Notes: generated by a model not told the origin, from the letters alone. 64,000 nt of DNA from Mikania micrantha (GCA_009363875.1 CM018695.1:44945935-45009934); one strand, 5' to 3'; counted from the first letter of the stretch, positions 47,861 to 58,778 are shown. Numbers and translations: made by a program.

Positions 47861-48988
47861 CTCATAATGAATAGATAACTTACTTTGAATTTATGTATAT
47901 TGTATACCTAAACAGAATCTAGGATAACAGTTATACATATAAACATATGTTAAGTAAAAGCATTTAAGTAAATATAATCTTACGAAAATAATTTACGCAT
48001 GCTTCTCAGCCCCGCGTTTGAAAACAAAATGTTTATAAAAGGGGCAATGAACTCACCTATGTTGCTTTGTACTGTACTACCACAAAATGTGCACTCTCTG
48101 TTTGTAGACTAAGTATCTTCAGTTCCTGAGTTGTTTTAAAAGAATTCGAATACGATAAGTATATGTATTATAGACGCATCTAGAATTCGGTCTCGGTGTG
48201 CAACTAAGTGTCCTATGTGCTAATAGGTTTCTAAGATTCTTTCTACTAGTATTATTAATTACTCATTAGTAACCCTTATCCCACAAAAATTATTCCATTC
48301 CTTTGATTAAAATGTTTCTGAGTTAATTCATTTTAAGTTAAATATTAAGTCAAAATCACTTCTTTTAATTCCATAGAGTTTATAAACCGTTTTCTTTAAT
48401 TGAAAACATAATTAACTTTAATAGAAAGACATTTAACATGTGATGGGCTTAGGTTAAGCCCATTGGGCCAATCTCGAGCCCATAGTTTGCTTCTGATTTC
48501 CCATTTGATTTCTTGTCCAAACTTTGATTAGCTAATATTAGATAAGTTAGATAAACTATCTAGGTTAGCTACATATCATTATAGATTGTCCTAAGGTTTA
48601 GGTGTTAATATTTGAATCAACTCTTAACACCTTAGATCATCATTGTGATACTCATGATTCTCAAATGTTTTGAACTCACCGGATGTTAACAACCCATATA
48701 TATAATTGTTAGCACAATTTAGAAGAAAAGCTATTTTCATTAAAACTCTAACATTTGGGTTCGGTCATCATGGAGTCAGCGAACCTCTAGACCATCAATC
48801 AAGGTTTGGCACTGATAGTAGGTTCGGCGAACCTCTAGGGTTTGGCCTACTCCGACTAGCCGCCCACAGGTTCATGGCTGTATGATGGTTCGGCCAAGGT
48901 AAGGTTCGTAGCATGTGAGGGTTCGTTTAATGCAGGGTTCGCTTCTCTATGTTCTCCATGCATGCAGGTTCGTGGGTGAAGACCTTAA

Positions 48989-50569
48989 TTGATACCAGGT
49001 TCATCTAGATCGAGGGTTTGTCCCATTCGAAGGTTCGTGGCTCCTATTTCGCAGGTTGAACCCAAGAATGTCAAAATGGCTCTCAAAGAGTCCAGCTGGG
49101 TTGAGGCGATGCAGGAAGAGCTGATGCAATTCCAGAAGCTTAAAGTATGGAATCTGGTTCCTCTGCCAAAAGGAAAACTGCCTATCGGAACCAGATGGGT
49201 TTTCAGAAACATAAGAGATGACTCAGGTGTCATTATCAGAAACAAGGCACGACTGGTTGTTCAAGGCTTCTATCAACAAGAAGGAATCGATTATGAGGAA
49301 GTCTTTGCACCAGTTGCAAGACTCGAGGCCATACGAATTTTCTTGGCCTATGCTTCATACATGAACTTCACGGTATATCAAATGGATGTGAAGACTGCCT
49401 TTTTGTATGGGAAGGTTAAAGAAGAAATCTATGTCTGCCAACCTCTAGGCTTTGAAGATTCCCAGTTTCCTGATCATGTATACAAGTTAGACAAAGCTCT
49501 TTATGGTCTTCATCTAGCCCCACGAGCGTGGTATGCTACACTTACTGATCACCTGCTTGCAAATGGATATACACGTGGAGCCAGTGATCAGACTTTTTTC
49601 GTTCGAAAGGATAAGGATGATTTAATTCTCATCCAAATCTATGTGGATGACATTATATTCGGCTCCATAAGCTCAGCGTTGTGTAAAGAATTTGAGGAGG
49701 TAATGAAGAAGAAGTTTGAGATGAGCGCGATGGGAGAAATGACCTTCTTTCTAGGTCTGCAGGTGAAGCAAGATTCTAAGGGTGTGCTGATTCACCAAGG
49801 AAAATACGTCACGGACATTTTGAACAAGTTCAAAATGATGGAGTCAAAACCGGCATCCACTCCCATGGCTGCTCGTCCTATCTTGACTTCGGATTCGGAA
49901 GGTGAAGATGTTGATCAACACCTCTATCGCTCGATGATTGGTTCTCTGATGTATCTGACTGCTAGTCGTCCAGACATTATGTTCTCAGTATGTCAGTGTG
50001 CAAGATATCAGGCAAATCCGAAGGCATCTCACCTTATAGCTGTCAAGAGAATCTTTCGGTACCTAGTCGGGAAGCCTAAACTCGATCTTTGGTACCCAAA
50101 GAACTCTGAGTTTCGATTATTTGCATACTCAGACAGTGACTTTGGTGGATGTAACCTAGATAGGAAGTCAACCACTGGTGGGTGTCAGTACCTGGGAGAT
50201 CGCCTTGTCTCATGGCAATGCAAGAAGCAAACGACCGTATCCACATCCACTACAGAAGCCGAATATGTTGCTGCTTCCAGTAGCTGCTCTCAGGTTATCT
50301 GGATGCAACAACAACTCCTCGATTACGGTTTGAACTTTCTTGACTCTCCTATTTATTGTGACAATGAAGCAGCCTTACAGATCGTCAAAAATCCGGTACA
50401 ACACTCCAAAACTATACATATTGACATCCGGATTCACTTCATCTGTGACTGTTTCGAACGGAAACTGATTCATCTAGAAAAGGTCCACACCGATGACAAT
50501 CTAGCGGACCTTTTCACAAAACCGTTCGACACAGCACCCTTCATCACTTGCTTGCCTCTCTCAAACTAA
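48989..50569 (+). CDS. S3 pol fragment: copia RT and RNase H, with a chimeric N-terminus
   Basis: 526 codons, open. The first roughly 21 residues come from the adjacent gypsy-LTR-like DNA. From VEPKNVKMALKESSW on it is Sirevirus pol. RT motifs: GTRWVFRN, YQMDVKTAFLYG, ALYGLHLAPRAWY, IYVDDIIFGS (catalytic Asp pair intact). RNase H: YSDSDFGGCNLDRKSTTGG, STTEAEYVAASS, IYCDNEAALQI. It ends after NLADLFTKPFD. Gag, protease and integrase are absent, so it cannot be a working polyprotein. The Met is probably accidental. Confidence 0.85.
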   Translation: MIPGSSRSRVCPIRRFVAPISQVEPKNVKMALKESSWVEAMQEELMQFQKLKVWNLVPLPKGKLPIGTRWVFRNIRDDSGVIIRNKARLVVQGFYQQEGIDYEEVFAPVARLEAIRIFLAYASYMNFTVYQMDVKTAFLYGKVKEEIYVCQPLGFEDSQFPDHVYKLDKALYGLHLAPRAWYATLTDHLLANGYTRGASDQTFFVRKDKDDLILIQIYVDDIIFGSISSALCKEFEEVMKKKFEMSAMGEMTFFLGLQVKQDSKGVLIHQGKYVTDILNKFKMMESKPASTPMAARPILTSDSEGEDVDQHLYRSMIGSLMYLTASRPDIMFSVCQCARYQANPKASHLIAVKRIFRYLVGKPKLDLWYPKNSEFRLFAYSDSDFGGCNLDRKSTTGGCQYLGDRLVSWQCKKQTTVSTSTTEAEYVAASSSCSQVIWMQQQLLDYGLNFLDSPIYCDNEAALQIVKNPVQHSKTIHIDIRIHFICDCFERKLIHLEKVHTDDNLADLFTKPFDTAPFITCLPLSN

Positions 50570-52320
50570 TAAGCTTCAATTAAAAGTATTTTTGTAAATA
50601 CATTAAAATTTGTGTCTTATTCTGTTCACAAATTTAGGGGGAGAAAATTTATAAAAACAACAAAAAGATTTTTCGTTCTTTGAGTCAAAATTTGCAAAAC
50701 AACAAAAAGATTTTCCATCTTTGAATCAGTCTAAGATGATCTATAAGTTTAGGGGGAGTTGAGTTTTGAAATCCTAAGAAAAGGAGATCATGCTTCTTGT
50801 TATTCAAAGAAAATTACAAAAATATTTTTAACTTTTCAAAAATTAAGAAAATACAAAAAGAGTTTATTTGAACAAGCAAAGTCAATCGATCAAATTGGGA
50901 AGTGATATAATCTCTAAGGATCAAAATTTCACTATCTTAATAAAATTTCTAAAAGAATAACAACTTTGAATATCTATTCTATACTGAGAAGTTGAAGTAA
51001 GTTTTTCAAAACTTAAATAATCAGACTTGATCAAAACAAAAATACATATAAATAGATAAATAAGTGAGAAATTGTGATCATTAGATAACGAGAAATGTGT
51101 GACAACTATTTGACTTCTTGTTTGAATCCTTTAATCAAAACGAGATTGTGTTTCAATAAACTTGAAATTGTGTTTTGAAAAACTCGGGTATTTCCTATGT
51201 TTTGTGCAAACAAAGAGCAGGAAATACCTACTGAAGCATTCTATGTTTTGCATAAGCAAAGACCTGGATGTGTGACGTTAAGGCCAATGTGTCTGCAGAT
51301 CAGAAAATAAAAGATGCCAATGAGCACAAGATGATAGAACCCCTTCTTGTTCTTGATTCTAACCTAATAAGATCTGTTCTTTTCTTTTCTCATCTTAAAA
51401 TTCTGTCAAAATAATTTTAAGTTCGTTGAAACACAATCAAAGTTTGAAACTAAGAATTTAACAGGACTGATAGGTTGCACATTAATCTAGTTTTACAATC
51501 TAATTGATCATAAATTTCCCATAAAATATTTTCAGAAAAACATGATCATATAACTGATTTTTAAGAGATGGAATAACGAGTGGAAATCATTGCTAGGGAA
51601 TAGTTATTTAAATGTTGTGCTTCGTTAAGGAATTAGCTAAGATGGTTAAATTTTGATAACAGATTTGATCCCACAAATTTGACCCGACTAAACTTAAACT
51701 TGTCAAATTTTATTTTATTTTATTTTATTTTATTTTAGAAAAGTTAGAATTTTAAATCGAAATAAGAAAAATAAGGGTGTGTACTCGAAATCGAGTACAC
51801 GAAATATGCGTACTCGAAATGATCCTATAAATAGTCCGACACTATTTAATTTTGAGTACCATAAATTCGTGTACGCAATTTTCCACTTCGAGTACAGAAA
51901 CTCCCTTTTAGAGGCGATCTCGATTTCTAGACTTGATCTCAAAATTCCACTCCGGCCATCTTATAGATCCTCTATAGGCGACCCTAGGTATCAATTTTCA
52001 TCAAGATTTAACCGTGAAATCAAAAGTTATGGTCAAAATTAGATTTCGAGTACGCGACTTTCGTGTACAGAAGGTTTTTTGGTCAAATTGACCACGAAAT
52101 ACTTGAAAATTGAAAGGCAGCTCGTAAATATGTTGGTCGCCTCTCAATTCCGAGTATATTGAACATGATTAAAAGATCTAAGGAGCCAAAATGATGTATA
52201 TTTCAAAGAATCCTGAGTACACGAAATAAAAATTTTCGAGTACAAGCACACTTCGTGTACAGCCTGAATTTCGTGTACAGATTGTACTTGGTGTACATAC
52301 CACATTTCGTGTACAGAAAG
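50570..52320 (+). other. S3 spacer between pol and env-like ORF
   Basis: About 2 kb without a gene. It includes two polypurine-like runs (TAGGGGGAGAAA at 50635 and AGGGGGAGTT at 50751) resembling the true tract at 55594. It also holds a poly-T/TTTTA run at 51715 and, from 51775 on, many CGAGTAC/CGTGTAC words. Extra upstream polypurine tracts have been described for Sireviruses (from memory). Confidence 0.7.
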
Positions 52321-52500
52321 TACTTCGTGTACATCTTGGTCTTCGTATACACAAGACTTGGAAAATTTTCAACAAATTCAATTTTCGTGTACATCTTGGT
52401 CTTTGTGTACACAAGACTTAGAAAATTTTCAACAAATTCAATTTTCGTGTACATCTTGGTCTTCGTGTACATAAGACTTAGAAAGTTTTTCAACAAATTC
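52321..52500 (+). repeat. 60-bp tandem repeat, three copies
   Basis: TTCGTGTACATCTTGGTCTT ... AAAATTTTCAACAAATTCA repeats with an exact 60-bp period at 52321, 52381 and 52441. It ends about 45 bp before the env-like ATG, and each unit carries two CGTGTAC-type words. Confidence 0.9.
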
Positions 52501-52546
52501 AGTTTTTCTTGAACTTAAACTAACTTGATCTATTTGTGTCTTTCAG

Positions 52547-54802
52547 ATGGCAGACTTACGGTTCGTGCATGATCACAATATGACATCATTCCTTGGGGAG
52601 CCTCCAGCAAAACATTCAGAGTTCAAGAGTATGGTGGATGGACTGATCTTGTCGCCCATCAACTATGCCATCATGGAGTATCCACCTATTATGACTGATT
52701 TTGTCAGGAGTTTCTGGAGCACCGTAGAAGAAAGTACCGATGCGGATGGAAACATGAGTATTGTTGGAAAGATCCAGGGTCATCACATCGTTATTTTAGA
52801 GCAGATTATCAGAGAATGTCTGCAGTTTGGAGACAAAGATTCAGACCCAGTTGAGCTTGATCAATCATTGGTGAACCGAACCGTTTTTCAGATGGGACAC
52901 GAAGGTGCCTACCCTCCAACAGAAAAGAAACTGCTACATCCCTACTGGAGGTATCTGGCACACGTAGTGACACAGTGCCTCTCCGGACGAAAGGGTGGAT
53001 ATGATGTCCTAAACCAAACTCTTAGCTCCTGTCTGGTGGCTTTAGCACTTGGAATGGACTTTAACTTCTCAAGGATGATCTTCCTTGACATGCACGCAAA
53101 TATCAAAGGACGGAGAAAGGAACGGTTCCTGGCATTCCCACGATTTTTGCAGATCATCTTCAACCAAAAGTATCCTTCTCTGACTCCAACTCTCGGCACC
53201 TTAGAGATCAAGAGAATGCACGATGACATTTTCGGATACATGAAGATGAACAAACGTGGGAAAAAGCAGTACATCGGTCAAAGGCCACTGATAAAGTTTG
53301 GACGCTTTGTGGGAGATGACAATGTTGTGGAGGATCAAGGCACTCCTGTTGCCTTTATGGCCGAGGAGCATGATGTCCAAGATACGAGTTCAAGTTCAAA
53401 AGTTGATAAAGCAGCAGAGGAGACTGCTTTTGACACTTCTTCTTCATCAAGCGAAGACTTTGTTCCTGAAAAGCCAACTCCCACCAGACAGGAACGAGAA
53501 GAAGCTCAGGATGCGGACTACACTCCAACTCCTGAGTCATCACCGAAGAAGAAGAGGCAAAAGACAATGGCCAAGAGAACCAGAGATCCCAGACTTCAAA
53601 AGATGTTCTCAAGCTTATCCTTCTCATCTGCTGCTTCTATCATATCACAGGCACCTACCCAACCACCTCTGTTTACACAACCACCTCCACCTACTCAACC
53701 ACAACCACCTCCACCTACTCAACCACAACCACCTCCATCTACTCAAACACAACCACGTCCACCTACTCAACCTCAACCACCTCCACCTACTCAACCACAA
53801 CCACCTCTTCCTACTCAACCACAACCATCTACACAGCCCAAGCCACCTACTCAGCCAGCCAAACCCAAGTTAGTCATCAAAATCCCAGCCAGATCCACAA
53901 CTCCATCTTCTACTACCTCCATCCCTCACACCGAAACTCCACCATCTCCGACTCGCTCGAGCGGTGACAAAGGAAAATCTCCTTTGCACGCTGATTCACC
54001 TTACGAGCCGAGACATATGCCTGTCGATCTCGTTGGCTTGAAGGAACAAGTTTTCAGACTTGAGAAAGATTCTGAGCCCAAGGACAGTCTTATCCGAAAT
54101 CTGCAAGAAGGAATGATCAAGATATGCAGCAAGTTGACCAAGTATCATAGGCAAATCAGAACACACCGAAAGTATATCAGATTTCTTTCACTAGAGAACC
54201 ATGAGATGAAGAAGGAGATCAAGAGACTTAAAGGAGAAGAAGTTCCAGAATCAGACAATGACGTCAATGATGATGATGAAAGTGATGACAATGATGATAG
54301 TGACGATGATGATGGTGATGACAAGAGTGAAAAGGATCAGAAAGAAAAGGAGGATGACCAAATGGAGAAGGATGAAAAAGATGACGATAAGGATGGAAGC
54401 GAAAAAGGAAAGGATCAGGGACCCCCAGATGACAAGGATCAGGGAGGAGCCACTGGAAATCCATCCTCATCAGGAAAGTCTCCCGGTCTTTATGATGATC
54501 TCTTTGGAGATATTCCTGATGACATCTTATTCGGTGACTGTGTTCAACCGGACGAAACATCAGGAGCTGGCCTCAAAGGCATGTTTGATGACCTGCCCGA
54601 GGATTTTGATTTCGTGTCATCTGGTGAAAAGACGAAGGAAGTAGCCGAATCTTCTGCAGGGGCATCTGTAGAGGATGAACCAGAAAATATCATACTCGGC
54701 AACGTGTCATCAGATCCCTATATCGATTATTTGTATGCCCATAAATATATTGATGCTCTGGGACAGGAGGTCACCTCTCTTAATGAAGTGATCGTTAGCT
54801 AG
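52547..54802 (+). CDS. Sirevirus env-like ORF (S3), 751 codons
   Basis: Start MADLRFVHDHNM, matched by the start of the divergent copy D. Order: folded N-terminal region about 1-255 (FVRSFWSTVEE, WRYLAHVVTQCLS, FNFSRMIFLDM, FPRFLQIIFNQKYP); Ser/Thr-rich acidic stretch; basic cluster KKKRQK (about 333, NLS-like); PPPTQPQP repeats (about 370-430); coiled-coil-like helix (LVGLKEQVFRLEKD .. LENHEMKKEIKRL); Asp/Glu/Lys tract; conserved ILGNVSSDPYIDYLYAHKYIDALG. TAG at 54800 replaces a Trp codon, so the C-terminal about 260 residues are cut off. I see no signal peptide, membrane segment or furin-like site, so 'env-like' describes position only. Function unknown. Confidence 0.8.
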   Translation: MADLRFVHDHNMTSFLGEPPAKHSEFKSMVDGLILSPINYAIMEYPPIMTDFVRSFWSTVEESTDADGNMSIVGKIQGHHIVILEQIIRECLQFGDKDSDPVELDQSLVNRTVFQMGHEGAYPPTEKKLLHPYWRYLAHVVTQCLSGRKGGYDVLNQTLSSCLVALALGMDFNFSRMIFLDMHANIKGRRKERFLAFPRFLQIIFNQKYPSLTPTLGTLEIKRMHDDIFGYMKMNKRGKKQYIGQRPLIKFGRFVGDDNVVEDQGTPVAFMAEEHDVQDTSSSSKVDKAAEETAFDTSSSSSEDFVPEKPTPTRQEREEAQDADYTPTPESSPKKKRQKTMAKRTRDPRLQKMFSSLSFSSAASIISQAPTQPPLFTQPPPPTQPQPPPPTQPQPPPSTQTQPRPPTQPQPPPPTQPQPPLPTQPQPSTQPKPPTQPAKPKLVIKIPARSTTPSSTTSIPHTETPPSPTRSSGDKGKSPLHADSPYEPRHMPVDLVGLKEQVFRLEKDSEPKDSLIRNLQEGMIKICSKLTKYHRQIRTHRKYIRFLSLENHEMKKEIKRLKGEEVPESDNDVNDDDESDDNDDSDDDDGDDKSEKDQKEKEDDQMEKDEKDDDKDGSEKGKDQGPPDDKDQGGATGNPSSSGKSPGLYDDLFGDIPDDILFGDCVQPDETSGAGLKGMFDDLPEDFDFVSSGEKTKEVAESSAGASVEDEPENIILGNVSSDPYIDYLYAHKYIDALGQEVTSLNEVIVS

Positions 54803-55583
54803 TTCGATAAGAAGAAAGATTGGGCGCCATCTCCTCCTGTGGTTAAAGATGATTGGTTCAAAGAGATAAGCGATGTACATCCAGAGCATACATTCACATC
54901 TGATGACAGAAACCTGTTCGCTGTTCGTAACGACAGGTCTAACGTATGTTGCTGGCTGTACGATAAGGAAAGGGATCTTTACTTTAGTCAAGAGAAGAAA
55001 TGGAAAGGTCGAGTTCTTCAAAAGACCACAAGATTTTTGCTCACTACCCAAGGTTAATATACGAAGCATAGACTAGGCAATGTTCTTCAATCCTTCCAAG
55101 GACTCACAGGCTGATTTATTCGCAAAGTTTATTAAAGATCAGTGTGATAAGGACTTTCCAATGATGCGTACTACCAAGGGAAAGCGATATGTTTCAAAAT
55201 GTATTATTGATCCAAAGACGAAGAAGCCATGGGTATACTACAAGTATCCTCCACCTCGTTTTGAGCAAGCAGTGACTGTTGCCCCAAGAGTTCCTGATAA
55301 TTCTTTGGCTAACTTCTTGTCCTGGTACTATGACGATCTTAATCTAGCCGCAGTCATCATCAAAGACAAAGACAATGTTGACGACATCGACATCATTCTT
55401 GACCCTATGGATCTCCTGAAGTACGTAAAAGAAGACATGATGAAGTTGCACGAGTCTCCTATACGTGTGTATTCAGGAAATGATGAGGAGGCTAAGCCCT
55501 TTACGCGCACTGTTGCTTATGCCGTGGAACTGAAACTTTATGCAGGAGCTGGGCTGCATAATGTCACTCTTCCGATCGGATGA
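54803..55583 (+). pseudogene. Env-like ORF (S3), C-terminal part beyond the stop
   Basis: Continues FDKKKDWAPSPPVVKDDW. An extra T near 54980 (CTTTACTTTAGTCAAG) shifts the frame, and TAG near 55072 replaces a codon in IRSIxxAMFFNP. The last part (55080-55583) is open: FFNPSKDSQADLFAKFI, SWYYDDLNLAAVII, DIDIILDPMDLL, ELKLYAGAG, ending PIG. Three lesions against one in the first 750 codons suggest this domain is under no constraint here. Confidence 0.8.
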
Positions 55584-55589
55584 CTTCGC

Positions 55590-55605
55590 CAGTCTAGGGG
55601 GAGTT
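55590..55605 (+). other. Polypurine tract of S3
   Basis: CAGTCTAGGGGGAGTT abuts the LTR start TGTAGAGCCCGC. Confidence 0.82.
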
Positions 55606-55975
55606 TGTAGAGCCCGCTAAACGATGAAGACTGACAAAGTCATCCCGGAAGAGTCAACGCTCAGATTTTGTTCAAATTCGTGTACAATCATTTCGAGTAC
55701 ACAAAGTGTTCGTGTACTCGAACTTCTGTATTAGATTTCGTGTACTCCTAGGCCTAGTACAAATAGACGTATTTTGTACAGGTTTAGGTGAGAATCCCGA
55801 GGCACATACTCTCTAGACGTATTGAGGCACTTGTACTCGAAATTTTTCAGACTTATAAAAGTTTGCATTTTTCTCATTGCTTTCTTGATTCTAACCTGGA
55901 TTCCGCACTCGTTAAAGATCACTGATGATGATTATGAAGATAAAGTTTGGATCTTGATCAGTTTTCGGACCTACA
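55606..55975 (+). repeat. 3' LTR of S3
   Basis: 370 bp from TGTAGAGCCCGC to CGGACCTACA. It shares TTTTGTACAGGTTTAGGT and ATCCCGAGGCA with the S1/S2 LTRs. The TATA position reads ACAAATA. It is followed directly by gypsy LTR1 sequence of array T. Confidence 0.88.
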
Positions 55976-57079
55976 ATGATCTATTTGGTTAATATGAGAT
56001 TATTCTGATTAATAAGCGTGTCATCAACCTTATATTAGGAACCTAAATCATTATAGGTTCCTACATTATCATACATTGTATGATATGACATTAAATTAAC
56101 TAATTAAACATCTAATATCAGTTTGATTACTTTCACTGCAATGTCTTTCACATTGGACAATCAAAAAGATCTAATCAGTAAATTAAAACATAAATAACTC
56201 ATTAAACATAAACTAATGCACGATCACCCTACTATTACCAGTTTGTGCGATATTCTGCTATCAGTGAGACTTCGGGTGAGTTTCCTACAACCCCTTTTAT
56301 CTTTAATGTTTTAAAAACATCAGGGTATTTCTGTAAATCTGTTTCTGAACATATGATATGTAACACTGTAATCTGTGTGATTTCATGTGATCTTGCGGTG
56401 AATTTGTAAGAATTCATGGGATTTTTCCGTTAGTATCTTTATCACGGTATCAAAAGTCCTCATCCCTCGAAACTGTATCTAGTGAACCCATGTCGGGCCG
56501 AACAGGGAACATTGAAAGTATTATTGGCTGACAACCCATTTGTTGGGAGCTTGCAACTCCCCTTGGTTTAAATATTTGTTACATGTTTCCAATCTCTTCT
56601 TAATGTTAGTGATAGACATTAAGATAATGAGACATTAAGATATTTACTGACGGGTAGTGTCTTTGTAAAACGTAGAATTGTCCAAAAGGAACTAGATATG
56701 AGTCCCATGGTTATCTTGAACTCTATATATTGAAAACTTGCATATCATATCATATTGTTAACTTTAACATTATGAACTCACCAGCTTTGTGCTGATCTTT
56801 TTAAACTTAAAACTTTTGCAGGGAGACAGTGACCATCAGTGAGGCTGCACTTTTGGAACATTTGTAATTAAATAAGTTAGATTGTGTAATAAACTTAGTT
56901 TGTAAGTTGTAAGTTTGGTTGTGATTACGAAACCTATGAAATGATTTTACTTTAAGTTAATCTGTGTGCTGTGATACCGGATCAAGTAATTCACACCTCA
57001 TCTCTGAGACATCACCACTGTGCTTCCGCAACCATTTCAGTGACACCATCAACAGGTGACGAGAGGTGGGGGTGTGACA
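55976..57079 (+). repeat. Array T, LTR1 (3' portion)
   Basis: Matches about 60020-61122 of LTR2 and ends GGTGGGGGTGTGACA before the primer site. Its 5' portion is missing, replaced by S3. No gene. By homology to LTR2 it starts in mid-LTR. Confidence 0.88.
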
Positions 57080-57082
57080 GGG

Positions 57083-57096
57083 TGGTATCAGAGCCA
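57083..57096 (+). other. Primer binding site of T copy 1
   Basis: TGGTATCAGAGCCA, four bases after the LTR1 end GTGTGACA; complementary to initiator tRNA-Met. Confidence 0.88.
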
Positions 57097-57289
57097 CAGG
57101 TTATAGAATTTAGGTGGACTTAGAGACCAAGACTATAACCATAGGCTTGTATAGTGACACTGAGATCAACAAACATAACTAATGAACAAAACTTGTTATG
57201 AGTTGAGACAGAATTATCAGGAGGTACGAATTCCAGTTATGAGTGGCCAGCATAACTGAAATTCGCAACACGTGTTCGTTCTAGTAAAA

Positions 57290-58266
57290 CTCAATGCAAA
57301 GGATTTAGTCTAGTCCCTGGCTTTGATTTTTTTTCACACCTTCAGTCATGTGGTTAAAGCTGCTACTATTCAGACTATCTTAACACTTGTTGTATACCTC
57401 TTCATCAGTTAGATGTCAATAATGCATTCTTCCATGGCAAACTAAATGAACTTGTTTTTATGGAACACCCACCCAGTTTTGTTGACTCTAGCTTCCTAAT
57501 TCATGTTTGTCATCTCAACAATGCATTATATGGGCTTAAGAAAGCATCACGTGCCTCGTTTCAATGTTTAAACACTATTCTTCTAACAAATGGTTTTACT
57601 TGCAGCAAAGCAGACACATCTTTGTTTGTGTTTAAATGTGATTCTTGTATTATGTAACTACTTGTGTATGTTGACAACTTACTTTTTACAGGTAATCAAT
57701 CAAAGCTTATTCAATTCTTCATCAAGTGTTTAAATCAAGAGTTTGCTATTAAAGATCTTGGGAAGCGAAATTACTTTTTTGGCCTTGAGGTTATTTATAT
57801 GGCTGATGGTTTGTTCTTAAGTCAATCAAAGTATGCATATGTTATTTTGGAGCATGCCAATCTTGTTGATGCCAAACCTGTTCACACTCAGCTCGCTTCA
57901 AATGAAAGTCTTGTTGCTAATGTTTTGCCTTTACTTATCCAACTCAATATCCTTCCTAATTGGTATGTAGTGAACCAGGTTAGACAGTTTCTTCAGGCCC
58001 TTACTAAATTTCTCTTTCAACAAGTTAAGTGTATCCTCATATATATAAAAGGTGCAGTTGCCTATGGTCTTACTTTTTGCAAACAGGTTCATCCATCCAT
58101 TATAGGCTACTCCGATGTTGACTGGGCCGATGCCTTGACACCTGTCGTTCCACCTATGGATACTCGATTTTTATCGGTGGAAACCTTGTTTCTTGAAGTG
58201 AGAATAAACAACCGACTATCTCTCGCTCTAGTTGAGAGTCTAAGTATCGTGCCATGGGGTCATTGC
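57290..58266 (+). pseudogene. T copy 1: captured copia RT-RNase H fragment
   Basis: RVT_2 blocks are readable in shifting frames: KGFSLVPGFDFF, TFSHVVKAATIQTIL, LDVNNAFFHGKLNE, NNALYGLKKAS, CSKADTSLFVF, LLVYVDNLLFTG (YVDD in copy 2), DLGKRNYFFGLEV, FLSQSKYAYVIL, then RNase H traces IGYSDVDWAD and, in another frame, SENKQPTISRSS and SKYRAMGSL. TAA at 57655-57657 interrupts it. It is not the Sirevirus type of this window. It ends exactly at the LTR2 start, lacking both the gypsy tail and the polypurine tract. Confidence 0.8.
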
Positions 58267-58618
58267 TGTGACACCCCGTAAATTCCAGGTCAGCTTATGA
58301 ATTAATTAATTGTTTATTTAATTTCTATTTGTACACGTGGCACTAGAATTAGTTTAATTTAGTGTGACACGTGGCATGACGGTACAAACACTGACACACA
58401 ACAAGATAATTCGAGGAATTATCGAGAAACCACACACACGTGTAAAAACACACGAACGTTGGTGAACGTTTAGTACATCGTGTAACAAAACACTCGAAAC
58501 CTCACGAAACACTCGAACACTGACCTTGGAAATTCAAACGAGGCCAAACGACACTTCGTAAACGTGAAAACGGCGACGAACGAATCAAACCCAGGAAACT
58601 AGGTTATTGGGCTCTCCA

Positions 58619-58750
58619 GGGGCCCATCGCGGTACGCGATGGCCCAATAGAGGCCCTATAGCGATACGCGACGAGTTTTGGGAGAATTTGAATCTCGAAA
58701 TCCATCGCAGGACGCGGAAGGAATCTGGGAGCCTCTCCGCGGTATGCGAT
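58619..58750. repeat. CGCGATGG inverted-repeat cluster in LTR2
   Basis: CCATCGCGGTACGCGATGG is a near-perfect palindrome, followed by variants GCGATACGCGACG, CCATCGCAGGACGCGG and CCGCGGTATGCGATGG within 130 bp, just upstream of the TATA box. Only the first survives (as CATCGCAGTACGCGATGG) in LTR3. Confidence 0.65.
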
Positions 58751-58771
58751 GGGTGTCAGACGGCAAAGTTT

Positions 58772-58778
58772 TATAAAA
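58772..58778 (+). promoter_or_regulatory. Putative TATA box of T LTR2
   Basis: TTTTATAAAACC, with GGCCCA motifs about 100-150 bp upstream. The corresponding segment (about 58652-58861) is deleted from LTR3, so LTR3 lacks it. Confidence 0.5.

Larger units (their letters stand above)
46242..49050. repeat. Truncated gypsy LTR related to element A's LTR
   Basis: Begins TGTCACACCCCGAGCCCGCGG, and its first 200 bp track LTR A (CTCGGGCGGAAGG, CGATATC, TGATCAGATTGTTTACAT, AGTTAAATTACAT). Later come a few TGGGCC words (48425-48490) and a TTCG-rich stretch (48755-49045), in the same order as in LTR A. The far end is missing: at about 49050 the sequence switches to Sirevirus pol. No matching second LTR is in the window. 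Confidence 0.7.
49051..55975 (+). mobile_element. Ty1/copia Sirevirus-type element S3, 5'-truncated
   Basis: RT-RNase H, pol-env spacer, env-like ORF, polypurine tract and one 3' LTR (55606-55975). Everything upstream of RT, including the 5' LTR, is missing at the junction near 49050. The right flank ATGATCTATTTGG matches ATTATCTATTTGG in LTR2 of array T (about 60022), so the 3' end lies inside a T LTR and ATGAT is the likely target duplication. Confidence 0.85.

Noticed and set aside
46242..49050. Solo LTR with intact ends
   Set aside because: Only the left end is recognisable; the right end is replaced by Sirevirus pol, so it is a truncated LTR.
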